DNA from: Plectrocnemia conspersa
Taxonomy: Eukaryota; Arthropoda; Insecta; Trichoptera; Polycentropodidae
Assembly (NCBI GenBank): GCA_009617715.1
Contig: VTFK01000570.1
Span: 124,001-188,000 of the forward strand
Direction: 5' to 3'
DNA length: 64,000 nucleotides
A program made the position numbers and the translations under genes. Below are positions 1 to 11,499 of the stretch, piece by piece (within the stretch, counting starts at the first letter, position 1; each line of letters opens with the position of its first letter). Below the pieces are notes generated by a model that was not told the DNA's origin, made no database searches, and saw nothing but the letters and a program-made list of their open reading frames with translations.

Positions 1-1456
1 AAATAGATTACTTGCAAACTGATATTCAATAGTATTTTTTTTAGTTTACACTGAACAAATTGATGCAACTGAATAATTAAATCTTGCCTTTGGTTTTTAA
101 TGATAGTATTATAACATCAGGTAGAATTATAAACCATAATTATTTTTCATTTTAAGATCATCAATTAAGATTTTAATGAATATTGCACTGTTAAACACCA
201 AGCAATCGGGAGAAGTTTTAATAGTTACGACATTGTAGCGTTTTTATGACAATCAATATAGATTTAATTTGGATGAACACGTGGTGAAATTGTTATGTGA
301 CATCATTAAGGACTGGAAGTGGTCGTATATCAAGATGGTGCTTAAGATAAAAAGATTGGCATACTTAGGTCCATGGGAGAGTTTTATGGGTACCGGTGGG
401 GGACGGAGGCCGGGGGATCTCGGATTACTATGCGTAAAGTAAATTCTGAATTGTTGGCCATGGTGGGATCTTATTGGGAAATTTTATTGAAGGGACGCCA
501 GCTCGCTGGGTGGTAAGTGAAAAATACGGTTATCTAGGTTAAGGTTTTTATTAAATTTTCCTTTTTTTTTTGGAAAAAGCTACATTTTTAAACGCTTGAG
601 AGTGGAAGTAGTAATCAAAAAATTCAGTTCTAAGAAATGATTTCATTTTATTAGGTGGTTTAATCGTGAAAAATATTAAGTCAATTAGACCACTCTTATT
701 TGATCCACCACTTTTGATCAAATATATTACATTTATATAAATTAATGTTTTTCTGTAATTTATTTCAATAGAAATATCAATTAAATTTTAAACGTGTTCA
801 CTTAATTTAGACTGAGTTATTGTATATATTGCCTGTTAAAAGTGAGAGTTGAAAGGAATCTAATTGCACAAACGATCGTCTGTTTGTATTAAATTACGAG
901 TTGCGACTTTGACGCAATAAAATTACTAACAAGACTATAAATTATTAAATTCAACGTGATGCCCGTTTTCGTTTATAATATCCATAAGGCTTTGTTTGAA
1001 TAGAGGCTGACCGTAAATCTTGGCAGAAACACTGCACTGTCCGACGTTAGATCTGAATATACAAGAGATAAGCAAATAGGTCCGCGCGTCAACTCGGCCA
1101 AAAGATCGCCAAAACGAATTGGTTAACCGATAACAGCAGGCTGGATGCTGGAATGGGTGCTTGAGGAAAGAGGGGGAGCGTAGAGAGAAAATTTAAATAT
1201 CGAAAAGCTTCTCAAAATTACTTTCTAATACACTTTAATCGGCAAGCTTGTTCGGCAGGAACACAATAGACTATAGCTTCAGCAACAATATATTATATAC
1301 TTTGATTAATTAAATAATAAGCTGTTTTTAATAGAATTTTAATTTAAAAATTCCAATTTAATGATCTTATCGGACTATACAAATATATCATGTTGCTGAA
1401 AATCAAACGCAAGACATTAAACTAGAGTTCTTGTTGTTGCTTGTGTTGTTGTTTAG
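1..1456. other. AT-rich noncoding sequence with two less AT-rich blocks
   Basis: I see no convincing gene here. Two stretches stand out from the AT-rich background: about 285-530, which holds a G-rich run near 395-415, and about 960-1190, which has mixed composition and CG dinucleotides. Either could be a conserved noncoding element or an unrecognised exon. Neither has an open frame long enough to call. Confidence 0.4.
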
Positions 1457-1644
1457 CGTGGTCGTTGTCTACGAAGGCACTGATTTAGTGCAATGAGTCG
1501 GAACAAAAAGTATGTTTGTACAATTATACACAGATTGGGCCTCTCTAGAAATATTTTACAATAAGTTAAATATTATTTGAAATTTAAAGATACAGGAAAT
1601 CGGCGGGCGAAGCACCGCCGGTCGAGGTTCACCAAAAAATGTAG
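1457..1644 (+). CDS. Possible two-exon short coding segment
   Basis: A T-rich tract ends in TTTAG at 1456, followed by a leader and an ATG at 1493. The frame runs to 1509, where a GTATGT donor begins. An 86-bp intron (1510-1595) ends in ATACAG. Joining the exons keeps one frame, and the predicted peptide is 21 residues, starting MSRNKKKSAGEAPP and ending with TAG at 1642-1644. The second part (1596-1641) is unusually GC-rich for its surroundings. All splice calls are by eye and the product is not recognised. The peptide could be a genuine small ORF, the start of a longer protein if a weak donor near 1620-1626 is used, or chance. No neighbour supports a function. Confidence 0.25.
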
Positions 1645-1649
1645 TACCA

Positions 1650-4600
1650 ACGCTACCGTCATGTCAGCTGTTACTAGGTATAGCCTTATTTTTGTTAAAT
1701 GGATCGGCCTCTAACAACATCATTAGGTTTTTTGACATAAGTTTCGTAATACGTTTATTAAATTTAAGCTTAAGTAAAAAAAAGTATATTTAAGTATTCT
1801 ATGATTTTTTTAAATATAGTGACAGAGGCAAGTCGTAAACATCTATATATTCATATGGTATACAGTGTGCGATTTTACTAATCTTAAAACATGTTTTTAG
1901 GATATTTTAATGTACAACAATAATTCGTCACTAAGAAGCTTACTTATAGCAATTATAATAATGAACAACGAAGGCTTAATATGTAAAATGTCATTTAATT
2001 TTATAATAAAGGCCTGTGTACTATTCAATGTAATTGTACCATTTTTTCAACTCAAGATATACCCCTGACCTTTAACTTTTATATTTCCTGATAATTTTTA
2101 CGTTTGCATCACGACATTTCCACGAACACAATCGCGCCGCCAGCGTCAACATCAAAAAGTTAAGAGATGAAAATTTTTCAGTGAAATCCCCCGAAGGACT
2201 TGAACGAAATGATAAATGACATTAGGAGATTCATACACAAACGACCACATCCACATCCGAAAACACACACACACCCTTGTACGACAGGCACACACGAGCA
2301 CGAGGGTAATTTATATCCATTAACATCCACAAATGACAAATGCCATTTAAATAAATGCGAACGCTGTTCAATTCGAAAACGATCAATTTAACGTTCCATT
2401 TAAGTATTCAAAGCCGCTGCTACGCTAATGATTTTTTATTTGAACAGTACGAAAATTCGCATTTTTCATACTGTCGTGCTTGTATTCCTTTCACTAGGTT
2501 CGATATGTGGTCGAAATATTTTCTGGAAAAGCATAATTAGCTATCAGAATGGACAAACGTAAATGTACGAGTATATTGATTTTTTCAAATAAATATATTA
2601 AGAAAAGACCAAAATCATCTTAATCTTATTCTTATATCTATTTCTAATAACTAAAAGTCATGATTGTATATTCTATATAGCAAAAAAAATGGTATTCGTG
2701 TGGGCTGTAAATTAAATTATGTTTTTTTGTGTATTTTATATATGTATTACATTACTATTATTGTGAATTCATTTTTTTTGATTGCATTTGGTACAATCCA
2801 AATAATTGTGTATTGTAAAAATATATTTTTAGACATGAGTAAAAATAGGAACGATATATATAAGTGATTTGATTAGTTGATTAGTTCTTATATGATTGTT
2901 GTTCTTAAAGGTCCGTAGATTAAATATGTATCAAAAATAAAGTAAGGCAGGCAAAAGTTATGCCAGAAACAAGGTCAAAAAGTGAGTGATTTTTTATGCG
3001 AGAGATGCTGATTTGTCTTTTAGAAACAATACCTTACATATATTTCTGGTTACTAGATGAAAAAATAGGATTACCATTGTAATAAGATTTTTTATAAGAA
3101 CGCATATTTTAAAATTATTATCGGCGTAAAAACCTTAAAATAATTAATATTAGCACAAGTAGGAATATAGGCAAAAAACATTAGAAACTAACTGGAAAAA
3201 TGTGAGTATAAGTTTTTTTTTATATTTTTTTATGAATAATTTTTATCAGTAAAACTAAACATGATAATAACACACTCAGGTATTTTTTAAATTTAATATT
3301 CAAAACCAGTTTACCATAAAGATTGGACATTGTAGAGAGTACAATGGGACAGAGTCAGTAAATAAAAATAATTTGAGCAAATGTGATTCTACTCGTAAGA
3401 TATACTTTGTTTAAAACGTCAAAAATAATAAGGAATTAGTCTTATCATGACAATAAAGTAGTTTAGATATAAATCCGATTAAAAAATTGTGCATTATAGT
3501 AAAAATAGTAGCAAAAAGCAGATTGTTATATGGCAAAATTTTAATATACACATCAGTATGGCGGAACAAGAAAAATATATAAAAATGAATAATACTTTGC
3601 CAACTTGATTAAAATTTTCGTAATAATTAAAACAACTAACTAAAAATATATATTTATGATCATTATAAAAAGATTTTTTGTACTAAAAAATAAATAAAAA
3701 ACTTTTCCAGTGCTGCCTAAATTAATCTAAAAATATGTTTTATTAAAATATACACTTTGTTTAAAATATCAAAGAATATTGCACAGAAAAATGAAACATA
3801 TTTCTTTATTTTAAAAGTATTTTTTTTTACTGTGCGGCTAAAAGAAGATTATCTGTTTTTAACCTTTAAGTTTTTTAAGGACTTTAATAAAATTACCAAT
3901 ATTAAAAAAAAAGTAATTTTTATGAGTAAAAGTTTTAAAATATTTAATTAAAAATAAACTACAAAAATATACTTAATTTTTAGGCTGAGCAAAAAACAAG
4001 TATTTTTATTTAGGAAAGAATATGCTAAGCAGTTTTTAAGTACAAAGTCAATTGCTCCCAATTGTATTTTTTGTCTGAAACTTCCTGATTAAACATTTCT
4101 AGTGAATATCACAGCTCATTAAAATTAATTGCACACACATCTCCCAGACAAGGGCGGAATTTAGGGGTGAAGGAGGGGGAAGGGCAGGTGAAGGCATTTG
4201 CCCTCCTTGAATTTGGCTAAAAAATGCATGTCATTTAATGACATAAAAAACCTTAAATCTTAATGAGATCAAAATACTAAAAAAAACGACAAATGACAGT
4301 CTGCAATCTATCACAAAAACATTTGTTAAATATGTCATTTCATTGAAATCATATCGAAATACATTTTTACTAGTAGATATATATTTTTACTGATAAAAAT
4401 ATAATTTATCTGGCATGTGCTAGTAAAACTATATGATTTCAACTTTTACACACATTTATATACATAAATTTTCACTAGCGAAGTTAAAATACATTTTCAC
4501 CAAAAAAATATATTTCTACTAAAGAAATTATATGCTGCTTTAAAATGTCTATGAAACTCACAATTGCGAAATGTACATTTGATGTCAAACTTAAACCTAA

Positions 4601-5160
4601 TCTACACGAATTAACCAAACTCCACTCGAATTTGTTTTAGAACTTTCATTAGGGCAATTCCAAAATACAAACTAAGACTACTTATATTAGAAAAAAATAA
4701 GCGGAAGAAGAAGTACGGACATTCGTCGCATCTCCACATTGCTCCATAGTTTTTTTGCAATTTATGTTTTAAAAATATGATAGCTATTTTACCGATATTA
4801 CTACAGACTTTTGATATAAGTGTATTCGTCAAAGTGTATTCAAAATGAACTTTGTTTAACAGGAAGGAAGACATAAAAACAATTATCCCTTCTCAATGAG
4901 TCGACGCTGTTCAGAGATTAAGAAACCAGAGAAAAAAATCTATAATTCCGATAAATCATTGCCATACTAGTTTATTGCGCTCATTAATAAAAATATTTTT
5001 GCGCTTAAAAGAATTTTTGGAGAAAAAAAACATGAGCGAATAAATGTTTTTTTAATTCATAATATTTCGTGTAAATTGAAAATTGTATGTATATTTAATT
5101 GCTTTTATAAATTTTTGTATTAAAGATTTATAAAAAAATATATACTTTTATAATTTAATA
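1650..5160. other. AT-rich noncoding stretch
   Basis: Mostly AT-rich with many poly-A and poly-T runs and no recognisable gene. A balanced-composition block at about 2095-2345 has CG-containing segments and a chance His-rich frame. A short G-rich fragment at about 4148-4215 (it contains GGGCGGAATTTAGGGG) looks like the edge of some dispersed element that I cannot name. The rest shows nothing specific. Confidence 0.4.
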
Positions 5161-5243
5161 TAATATGCACTCACCAAATTTTTCGGCGTCCATTTTCTGC
5201 GCACAACTGTCACTGACACTTATTTTTATAATAACACATATAA

Positions 5244-5425
5244 ACTACACTTACTTCTTACTTATATTTATTTTTATTATTTACACTTTTTTATCTCTTT
5301 CTTTATTTTTTAAAACATTCGCCAATATGAACATACTACACTTAATTCTCACTTATATTTATTTTTATTATTTACACTTTTTTATCTCTTTCAATATAAA
5401 AACAATCGTCAATATGAACAAGAAT
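5244..5425. repeat. Degenerate direct tandem repeat, two ~91-bp units
   Basis: The stretch CTTATATTTATTTTTATTAT followed by TTACACTTTTTTATCTCTTTC occurs at 5261 and again at 5352, an offset of 91 bp. Flanking parts also match (CTACACTTA before; CAATATGAACA after). The open frame over this region is a by-product of the repeat and its low complexity. Confidence 0.7.
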
Positions 5426-5879
5426 TTCACTACGTCTGCACATTTATGTTGTATTATTCCACGTGCAGAACTAATACATTTTATTCTCACATATTTTTCC
5501 CCACTTTTTATTTTTATTTGCTGATGATTTTTAGCTTATCCGAAAGCCTTTCTGGTGGATCGACAGCGCAGGCATGGCAAGATGTAGTAAAAACCGGTTA
5601 AATGTCTTTAGAATCGATAGATTACACTGAATACTGCATCAATCCTTTAGCCTTGCTCAAAAGAAATCTTTAAATTTATTTTGTCGTTAGGATTCAGATA
5701 TTGACAGTTACGGAACGAATTACACAATGCGCGTTGAAATAAATGAAAAAACTACATTTTTTTGTTCTTTCCATTGTTTTTTAAAATATAATATAATTTA
5801 TAATATTTTATTTTATATAATACAAATTATTATATAATATACAATATCTTATATATTATATCTATCTATCTGTTTTTTC

Positions 5880-6770
5880 TCCGTGTCTATCATCTAACTG
5901 TCATTCTGAAATCTATTTTCTTATTTGTTTTCCAAATTTGGATAAGCGTTGTATCTTTTTCGCCGTTTCATCTGTAGGGGCTTTAATTTAATATTTTTAA
6001 AGAATTCTGGCAGACCACTATCTTCCCAGATTGTTCCATGAAATCCTGATTTTCGCAATTATAAAAATTGTCAGCATAAATACATTCATCACCGTATTTA
6101 CTAATCTAATAATTTGAAAATATAAATATAACCGGTATCTAATTCGCAAACCATTCTATTCAACATTCCATATTTGGTTGAGGACTAAATACCTGAAAAA
6201 TAAGTCTACCTAACCATAAAATCATTCCCTCATCCAGGAAAAGGTTTTGCTTTAGCTTGTAAGCATTATTGAATTTGCCTAAAAAGTAATCAAAAATTGG
6301 TTTCATTTTCGTCAGCCTATTTGAAATTGTTGCATTATTAGCAAAATGTAAAAAAGTAAGAATTTGTTTAAATTTATTTCTTGGCGTAGTTTTTCGAAAT
6401 ATTGCCATCTCGATTAGGGGGTCCGTTCAGCAATAATCTTTTAAACACTCATTATAATAAGTTATAAAAAAATCATTTTCAGTTCACTTACTGTCACATC
6501 GTTTTATTGTGCGGTTTTTTTTATTGTGTTTGTGAGATGTTTGCCGTTGATATAAATTTCTTTTCGAAACCATTATTTCTAATAAATCATCGCCAATAAA
6601 TTAATTAGTCACTTCTTCGATGCCTTCACTATTGTTGAGAAAAACTTATTGGAACAAATTCACTCCAGTCTTCTGGAATAATATCACTATATTCACGTAC
6701 ACTTGAATTATAATCGCTTTTGCACATATCACTACTTCGCCAAAGTATTCAAAGAAGAAGAATAAAAAAA
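5880..6770 (-). pseudogene. piggyBac transposase relic
   Basis: On the minus strand this holds broken pieces of a piggyBac-family transposase (DDE_Tnp_1_7). From the N-terminal side: an acidic segment ending IIPEDWSEFVP near 6650-6690; then, after a large gap, DPLIE and RNKFKQILTFLHFANN (6330-6425), FDYFLGKF, LDEGMILWLGRLIF near 6190-6250, and after a frameshift KYGMLNRMVCELDTGY near 6115-6165. A further frameshift leads to a diverged YADNFYNC segment near 6060 and an IWKTNKKIDFRMTV segment near 5920 that fits the family's W-x-D/N-K motif. An intact family member has roughly 550-600 residues, so much of the middle is missing. Premature stops and frameshifts make it inactive. Terminal repeats and TTAA duplications were not identified. 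The family call is from recognised motif order. Confidence 0.8.
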
Positions 6771-7038
6771 TTAAAGGCTCCAATTAATCCTGATCCTAGG
6801 GAAACAATAATTATTCGTGTAAATTATTTTAATTATGTCTAATCTAGTCTAACACAATTTTAACGTTTTCTTTTAGTTGATTCTGGATCAAAACAAGTTG
6901 AGCAAATGAGAATCTTAATTTTTGCTCGTGAAAGTCATGTAATGTGGAGCCAAAGCATGAAAGAATTATTATTTGTGGATGGCATATTTTTACTTTATTT
7001 TCTCAAATTTTTGAGAAAATTATAGAAAATAAAGGGCT

Positions 7039-7245
7039 TTACCGATTTTTCCCTCCATGTTTTGGTCTGTTTATAGCAGAACATTTAACGAAAGCGACAG
7101 AAGCAATAATTTTGCCAAAGTATGTCATCAACAACTGCAATTGAGTTTTGGTAGCAGATCGAGTCATACAAATTTTTGGATTTTTATTAATGATCTTAAA
7201 AAAAATAAAAAACATATGATGCTCATGATTTTTCGTAATAAGCAT
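7039..7245 (-). pseudogene. Fragment resembling a Myb/SANT-like DNA-binding domain (segment A copy 1)
   Basis: The minus frame reads MTRSATKTQLQLLMTYFGKI and continues to an Arg/Lys-rich stretch. The opening resembles Zeste/Myb-SANT-like domains found in insect transposon accessory proteins (pattern R-x-[AT]-[TS]-K-x-Q-x-x-L-L). The homologous repeat copy near 8420-8500 reads MTRTATKAQLQFPITCFGKI in the same frame and place, with several changes but the same skeleton. Conservation of the frame between copies suggests the repeat once encoded a protein. The domain assignment is tentative; both copies are short and broken. Confidence 0.35.
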
Positions 7246-8419
7246 AATATTGTTCGATTAAATATAGGTCTATGGGTCGCAATAGTGCAAAGCCTTTAAT
7301 ATCGAAACTCCAAAATGTGTTTAGCATGTTGTGCTTATATTTATTTTTAATTGCTTGATCGCAGTCTCCGATATATGAGATTAGTAGGTTAATGTTGCTA
7401 CGCAAAATATTTGTATAGTAATTTTTGGTATAAATGTGAAAATATTCTTTGATTTTTGGTATTTGAAAGCTATTTAATTTTTTTAAATATTAGTATAAAG
7501 ATATGTCTTATATTATTTTTACAGCTCTTTTTGGATGTCTTGCAATTTATAAAACATTAGTATTACTGTTGTTACTACAGACTGGATAGGCATATGTTTA
7601 AATGGATCTGAATAATTGTTTATATTTTAAGATTTTATTTTTCGTGGTAAGCGTGATTTTTCAATTATATATCGGTCTAGAAATCGCAATAGTGGCAAGC
7701 CTTTTATATCGAAATTACAAAATGTGTTTATTCAATTTAAGCTTGTTGTTAATCTCTGCTTTAGCATGTTGTGTTTAATTAACCTATAGGGTTGTTAAAT
7801 CGCAGTCCCTGACATATGAGATTTGTGGGTTTGTGTTGTTAGGCAAAATATTTGTATAGTATTTTTTGGTATGAAAGGGATAATACTCTTTGATTGTTGA
7901 TATTTGAAAGCTATTATAATATTTTTAAAGATTTGTATGAAAATTTGTTAGATATTTTTCGTATAGCTCTATTTCGATGACTTGCAATTGAATCACTGTT
8001 ATAATTTCATCGTAACTGTTCAAGCTTTTTACATGGAAATATACGAAAATGTTTTTATTAAATTTAAATTATTTGTATATATTTTCTGGTATGAAATGGA
8101 CAATGTTCTTTGATTGTTGGTATTTGAAAGCTATTATATATTTTTTAAAATTAGTATAAATGTTTTATTTTATTGTATAGCTCTTTTTAGATGACTTACA
8201 ATTTATAAGAAATAGTATTATTGTTGTTTCTCTACACTAGACAAGCTAATGGTATTAAGAGTCAAATTATTATCGCTTATTTTAGATTAAATATCGGTCT
8301 AAGTGTCGCAGTAGTGGCAAGCTTTTTATATCGGAATATTTTTTTTAATTTGAGAAAATGATGTGCTTTAACGATTTTTTGCTCTAACGTGAGGTCTGTA
8401 TATAATAGTATAGAACGGA

Positions 8420-8508
8420 AGCTACAGGACTAATAATTTTCCCAAAGCATGTAATCGGAAACTGCAATTGAGCTTTGGTAGCAGTTCGAGTCATCCAAAT
8501 TTATGGAT
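8420..8508 (-). pseudogene. Second fragment of the same Myb/SANT-like frame (segment A copy 2)
   Basis: This short minus-strand frame matches the fragment at 7039-7245 over about 27 residues, with T/S, A/T and L/F type changes and then a loss of similarity. It is too decayed to be functional. It is listed because the pairwise match supports a coding origin for the repeat. Confidence 0.3.
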
Positions 8509-9049
8509 TTTTATCAATGGTCTTGGAAAAATCTAAAAAAGCTATGATGTTGATGATGAGAGAACTATATCAGGTTTTGCACAACACCGTTAACGTAAAC
8601 GTAACAAAGAATTTATATAAATGTTTTGAGGTACAATATAGAAAATATCATATGTGGTATACGAGTTGATAATTTAAAAAAAAAAAATTTTTATTAAACT
8701 TATTGGTTTTAATGTATATTTTACTAATATTTACGTTTTTTTAATTTGCTCATTTGAATTGCTCATTTGTCCGTCGCTCAATTTTCGCGTACCGTTGTTG
8801 AGATGCTTTTAATAATCTTCCTTTGCATCTATTGTAGTTTCTGTCGCAAGTTCGTATGGTGTGAATACTTCCTTCAAGTGAGCTGCAAAGCTATTAGTCT
8901 TTTTATTATCACTTCTATTTTATTTATTTTTAATTGGCGGTTAATAACAATGCGATCATATAACAACGTGTTTCACCTTCCCCTACAGAAAACTTACAAA
9001 ACAAGTCAACTCCCGTGCATGGTATAACGCTAGACTTAGATGTGTTTAT

Positions 9050-9480
9050 GCACAACGGTAAAACGCACTCCTCTGCCGCAAACTTTCCCACGGCCAACTT
9101 TTTCCTGCGACTTTCCCGCGTCCGAGGAAAATTCCCCCCTAGCACCTTGGCCTGGCGGAAACGCCGGGCACTGAGCCGGCGAGTGAGCGAGAAGAAGAGA
9201 CGAGCGAGTGGGAAAACGGGTCCGGGGGTGAAGCCCGGGAATCTGTGCGCACACCCTCAGTCGCTCTCCGTCCGCCCCCCGGCGCGGATCGTCGAAGCCC
9301 ACTGCGCATGCTCGCCGCCCCCGCTCGGCGGCGCGGGTTCGACGCGGCGGACGCGCTTTTGTGAGCCGGCGCGTGACGTAACGCGGCATGACCGCTCCCG
9401 GAAGAGCGGCGGCGCGATCGCATCCGGTCTTGTTGTGATAACCTCTAAATATATATGTTTATATGTTCGCGAAAAGTGTG
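9050..9480 (+). promoter_or_regulatory. CpG-rich promoter block
   Basis: Composition switches abruptly from AT-rich to strongly GC- and CG-rich at about 9050 and back at about 9430. Inside are a CRE/PAR-bZIP-like TGACGTAA at 9374-9381 and several CG-rich palindromic stretches; an AT-rich, TATA-like run (AAATATATATG) follows at about 9447-9457. In insects such a block usually marks an unmethylated promoter and 5' end. The plus orientation is inferred from the donor at 9597. Overlapping long open frames on both strands are a consequence of the low stop frequency in GC-rich DNA. Confidence 0.6.
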
Positions 9481-9596
9481 AAAACAACAGAGTCGACGAC
9501 GGCGTTGTTACGTGGTGTTTTCACGTGAGAGAATAAATGTTTCAAAAATTGACGTGTGTATGAAGTGACAGTGCCTAGGATAGCGAGTGTGAATTG
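9480..9596 (+). other. Probable noncoding first exon (5' leader)
   Basis: Following the TATA-like run, a leader of about 115 bp ends at a plausible donor (GAATTG then GTAAAT at 9597). It carries a palindromic CACGTG E-box at 9522-9527 and a short upstream ORF (ATG at 9537, TGA at 9561-9563, eight codons). There is no longer coding frame up to the donor. The next good acceptor with an ATG-bearing exon on this strand is at 51678, so I infer splicing across about 42 kb. The start site is only estimated from the TATA-like position. Confidence 0.45.
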
Positions 9597-9850
9597 GTAA
9601 ATCTAATTACTTTTAATCTATACTTTAAGGGTAACTTGGACGTTGATAACAATGTAAATATATTATTATAGCCATTCTAAAAATTTAAAATATATGACCC
9701 ATATTCAAAAAAAAGTTGTTACTATGCAAATTACAAATTATTTTAAGAAAAAATAAATGAATGGTTATTATTTTTTTGAACCATTATTATCATTTGTTTT
9801 TGAGTTTAAATATTTTAAAAGTAATTTATATGGTCATACGAAACCTAAAA

Positions 9851-9936
9851 ATTATTATATTATTTTATTCATTATTATACTATAAAATTGAATAATTATT
9901 ATATTATTTAATTAATTATTATACTATAAAGCAATA
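9851..9936. repeat. Tandem duplication, ~44-bp unit, AT-rich
   Basis: ATTATTATATTATTT begins at 9851 and at 9895, followed in both by an ATTATTATACTATAAA block. The copies differ at a few positions. Confidence 0.6.
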
Positions 9937-10019
9937 CAATACCTTTTCTAGAAAAATATGTATTTCTATAATATGTAGAGAAAGATAGTGTGTGCGATTG
10001 TCTAATTTTATTAAAATAC

Positions 10020-10530
10020 ATAAATGATTTTTTATAAAACGTTTATATCAATACGATAATTGATCTTATAAATACTAATATATACAGTACATGTTTCCGA
10101 TTTAAAACCATTTTCATGTTCTGTTTACAATTCTGTTATTAGCTACAATATAATTCGCATATAACTTTTTTTATAAAACGTTTATTTCAACAATATATTT
10201 AATTATAAAAACGTGTCATTATATACAATACATGTGGCTGGTTAAAAACAACTTACAAGTTTTCAATTTCGGTATTAGCTACATTATATTAAAACATCAA
10301 AATATAAAATAAAACGTTGGTGATTATAGTTAGAAAATTACATATACATTTTAACAGACTTTATGTCAGTTAAAATATACAATAAATTGTTTTATTAAAC
10401 GTTTATTTTATCAATATAATTAATTTTACAAACAAACCATTATATAAAATGTACAAAACATATATGTGACTGGTTTATAATCATTCACAAGTTTAAAATT
10501 TTGGTATTAGCTACATTATATTATAAAAAA
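10020..10530. repeat. Three-copy degenerate tandem repeat
   Basis: The box AT(A/T)AAACGTTTAT is found at 10034, 10173 and 10394, and the box TATTAGCTACA(A/T)TATA at about 10138, 10272 and 10502. The boxes alternate in fixed order. Units are about 139 and 221 bp, the longer carrying an insertion. Inner blocks such as CATGTGGCTGGTTAAAA and TATGTGACTGGTTTATAA also match. The origin is unknown. Confidence 0.7.
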
Positions 10531-10629
10531 AAAAATTGGAAATTATAATTTATATTAAAATAAAATTTAAGTTTATGAAAAATCATTGGATTTATTGCTA
10601 ATGCATTGTTTAGTACATTTAAATTTAAG

Positions 10630-11480
10630 GTTTTTTTTAGTCAGATTAGTGGGTTAGTGTTGTTACGCGAATTAATTATATAGTATTTTCTGGTATTAAA
10701 ATAACAAAGTTCTTTGATTGTTGATATTTGAAGGATAATACAAAAAAATAATAAAGATTAATATAAAATAATGTTATATATTATTTATAAAATGTGTAGG
10801 TGGCTTGCATTAAATAAGTCTGATTAATTGTTTGTATATTAAAATATTTTATTTTTCTTATCATTTTTCGATTAAATATCGATCTAAGGGTCGTAATAAT
10901 GACAAGCCTTTTATACCGAAATTCCAAAATATGTTTATTAAATTTAAGCTTGTTGTCAGTATCTAAGTCAATGTGTGATTTAGCATGTTGTGCTTATATT
11001 TACCTTTAAGATTGTTAAATCGCAGTCTCTGATATATGAGATTTGTGGGTCGCAATAGTGGCAAGCCTTGTGTATCGATATTCCAAAATGTGTTTATTAA
11101 GTTTAGTGTCAATCTCTAATGTAATGTATGCATTAACATGTTGTATTTATATTAAAATTTAGGGTTATTTTTATCGCAGTTTTTGATATATGAGATTAGT
11201 GGATTATTACTGTTGCGTAAAATATTGTTATATTTTGGTGCAAAAATGTTCTTCAATTGCTGATTTTTGAGCGCCATCATAAATATTGCATATATAAGTA
11301 TAAACATATGCATTAACTATTATTTTCACAACGTAGTATTACTTCATATTGGACAGGCATATTATTAGATGGATCTGATTATATGTTTGTATATCAAGAT
11401 TTTACTTTTTGTGGTATACGCAATTTTTCGATTAAATATCGGTCTAAGGGCCGCAATATCTACAAGTCTTTTTAGCAACG
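10630..11480. repeat. Second cluster of the segment-B repeat family
   Basis: It contains GATTAGTGGGTTAGTGTTGTTACG, here split by small changes, and TTCTTTGATTGTTGATATTTG near 10710. ATCGATCTAAGGGTCG follows near 10878, then AAATCGCAGTCTCTGATATATG near 11018, with further diverged units to about 11480. The order matches the B units at 7250-8290. It therefore belongs to the same dispersed family. Confidence 0.7.
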
Positions 11481-11499
11481 TTTTAAATGTTATTTTTTA

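Larger units (their letters stand above)
6900..8600. repeat. Unnamed repeat array with A-B-B'-B''-A' layout
   Basis: Segment A (about 6930-7225) recurs at about 8340-8565; both contain CTGCAATTGAG, TTTTGGTAGCAG or TTTGGTAGCAG, and TTTATGGATTT-like blocks in the same order. Between them, segment B recurs: TCGCAGTC(T/C)C at 7359 and 7800 (offset 441) and the GGTATRAA box at 7427, 7868 and 8088. B units share ATCGGTCTA, GTCGCAATAGTGGCAAGCC, AAAATGTGTTTA, ATATGAGATT and TTTGAAAGCTATT. Relatives lie at 10630-11480 and 32600-32720, so this is a dispersed family and not only a local duplication. Units are diverged by substitutions and indels. No terminal inverted repeats were found. Confidence 0.75.

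Noticed and set aside
2200..2391. His/Pro/Thr-rich 63-codon frame
   Set aside because: The composition comes from a CA-rich microsatellite-like stretch; there is no similarity to a known protein.
5165..5524. 119-codon plus frame rich in Phe, Ile and Thr
   Set aside because: It is produced by the 91-bp tandem repeat and T-rich composition; no domain, no splice signals.
9015..9536. Long overlapping open frames on both strands (up to 173 codons)
   Set aside because: They lie in the CpG-rich block where stop codons are rare by composition, they overlap each other on both strands, and none has a domain or sensible amino acid pattern.
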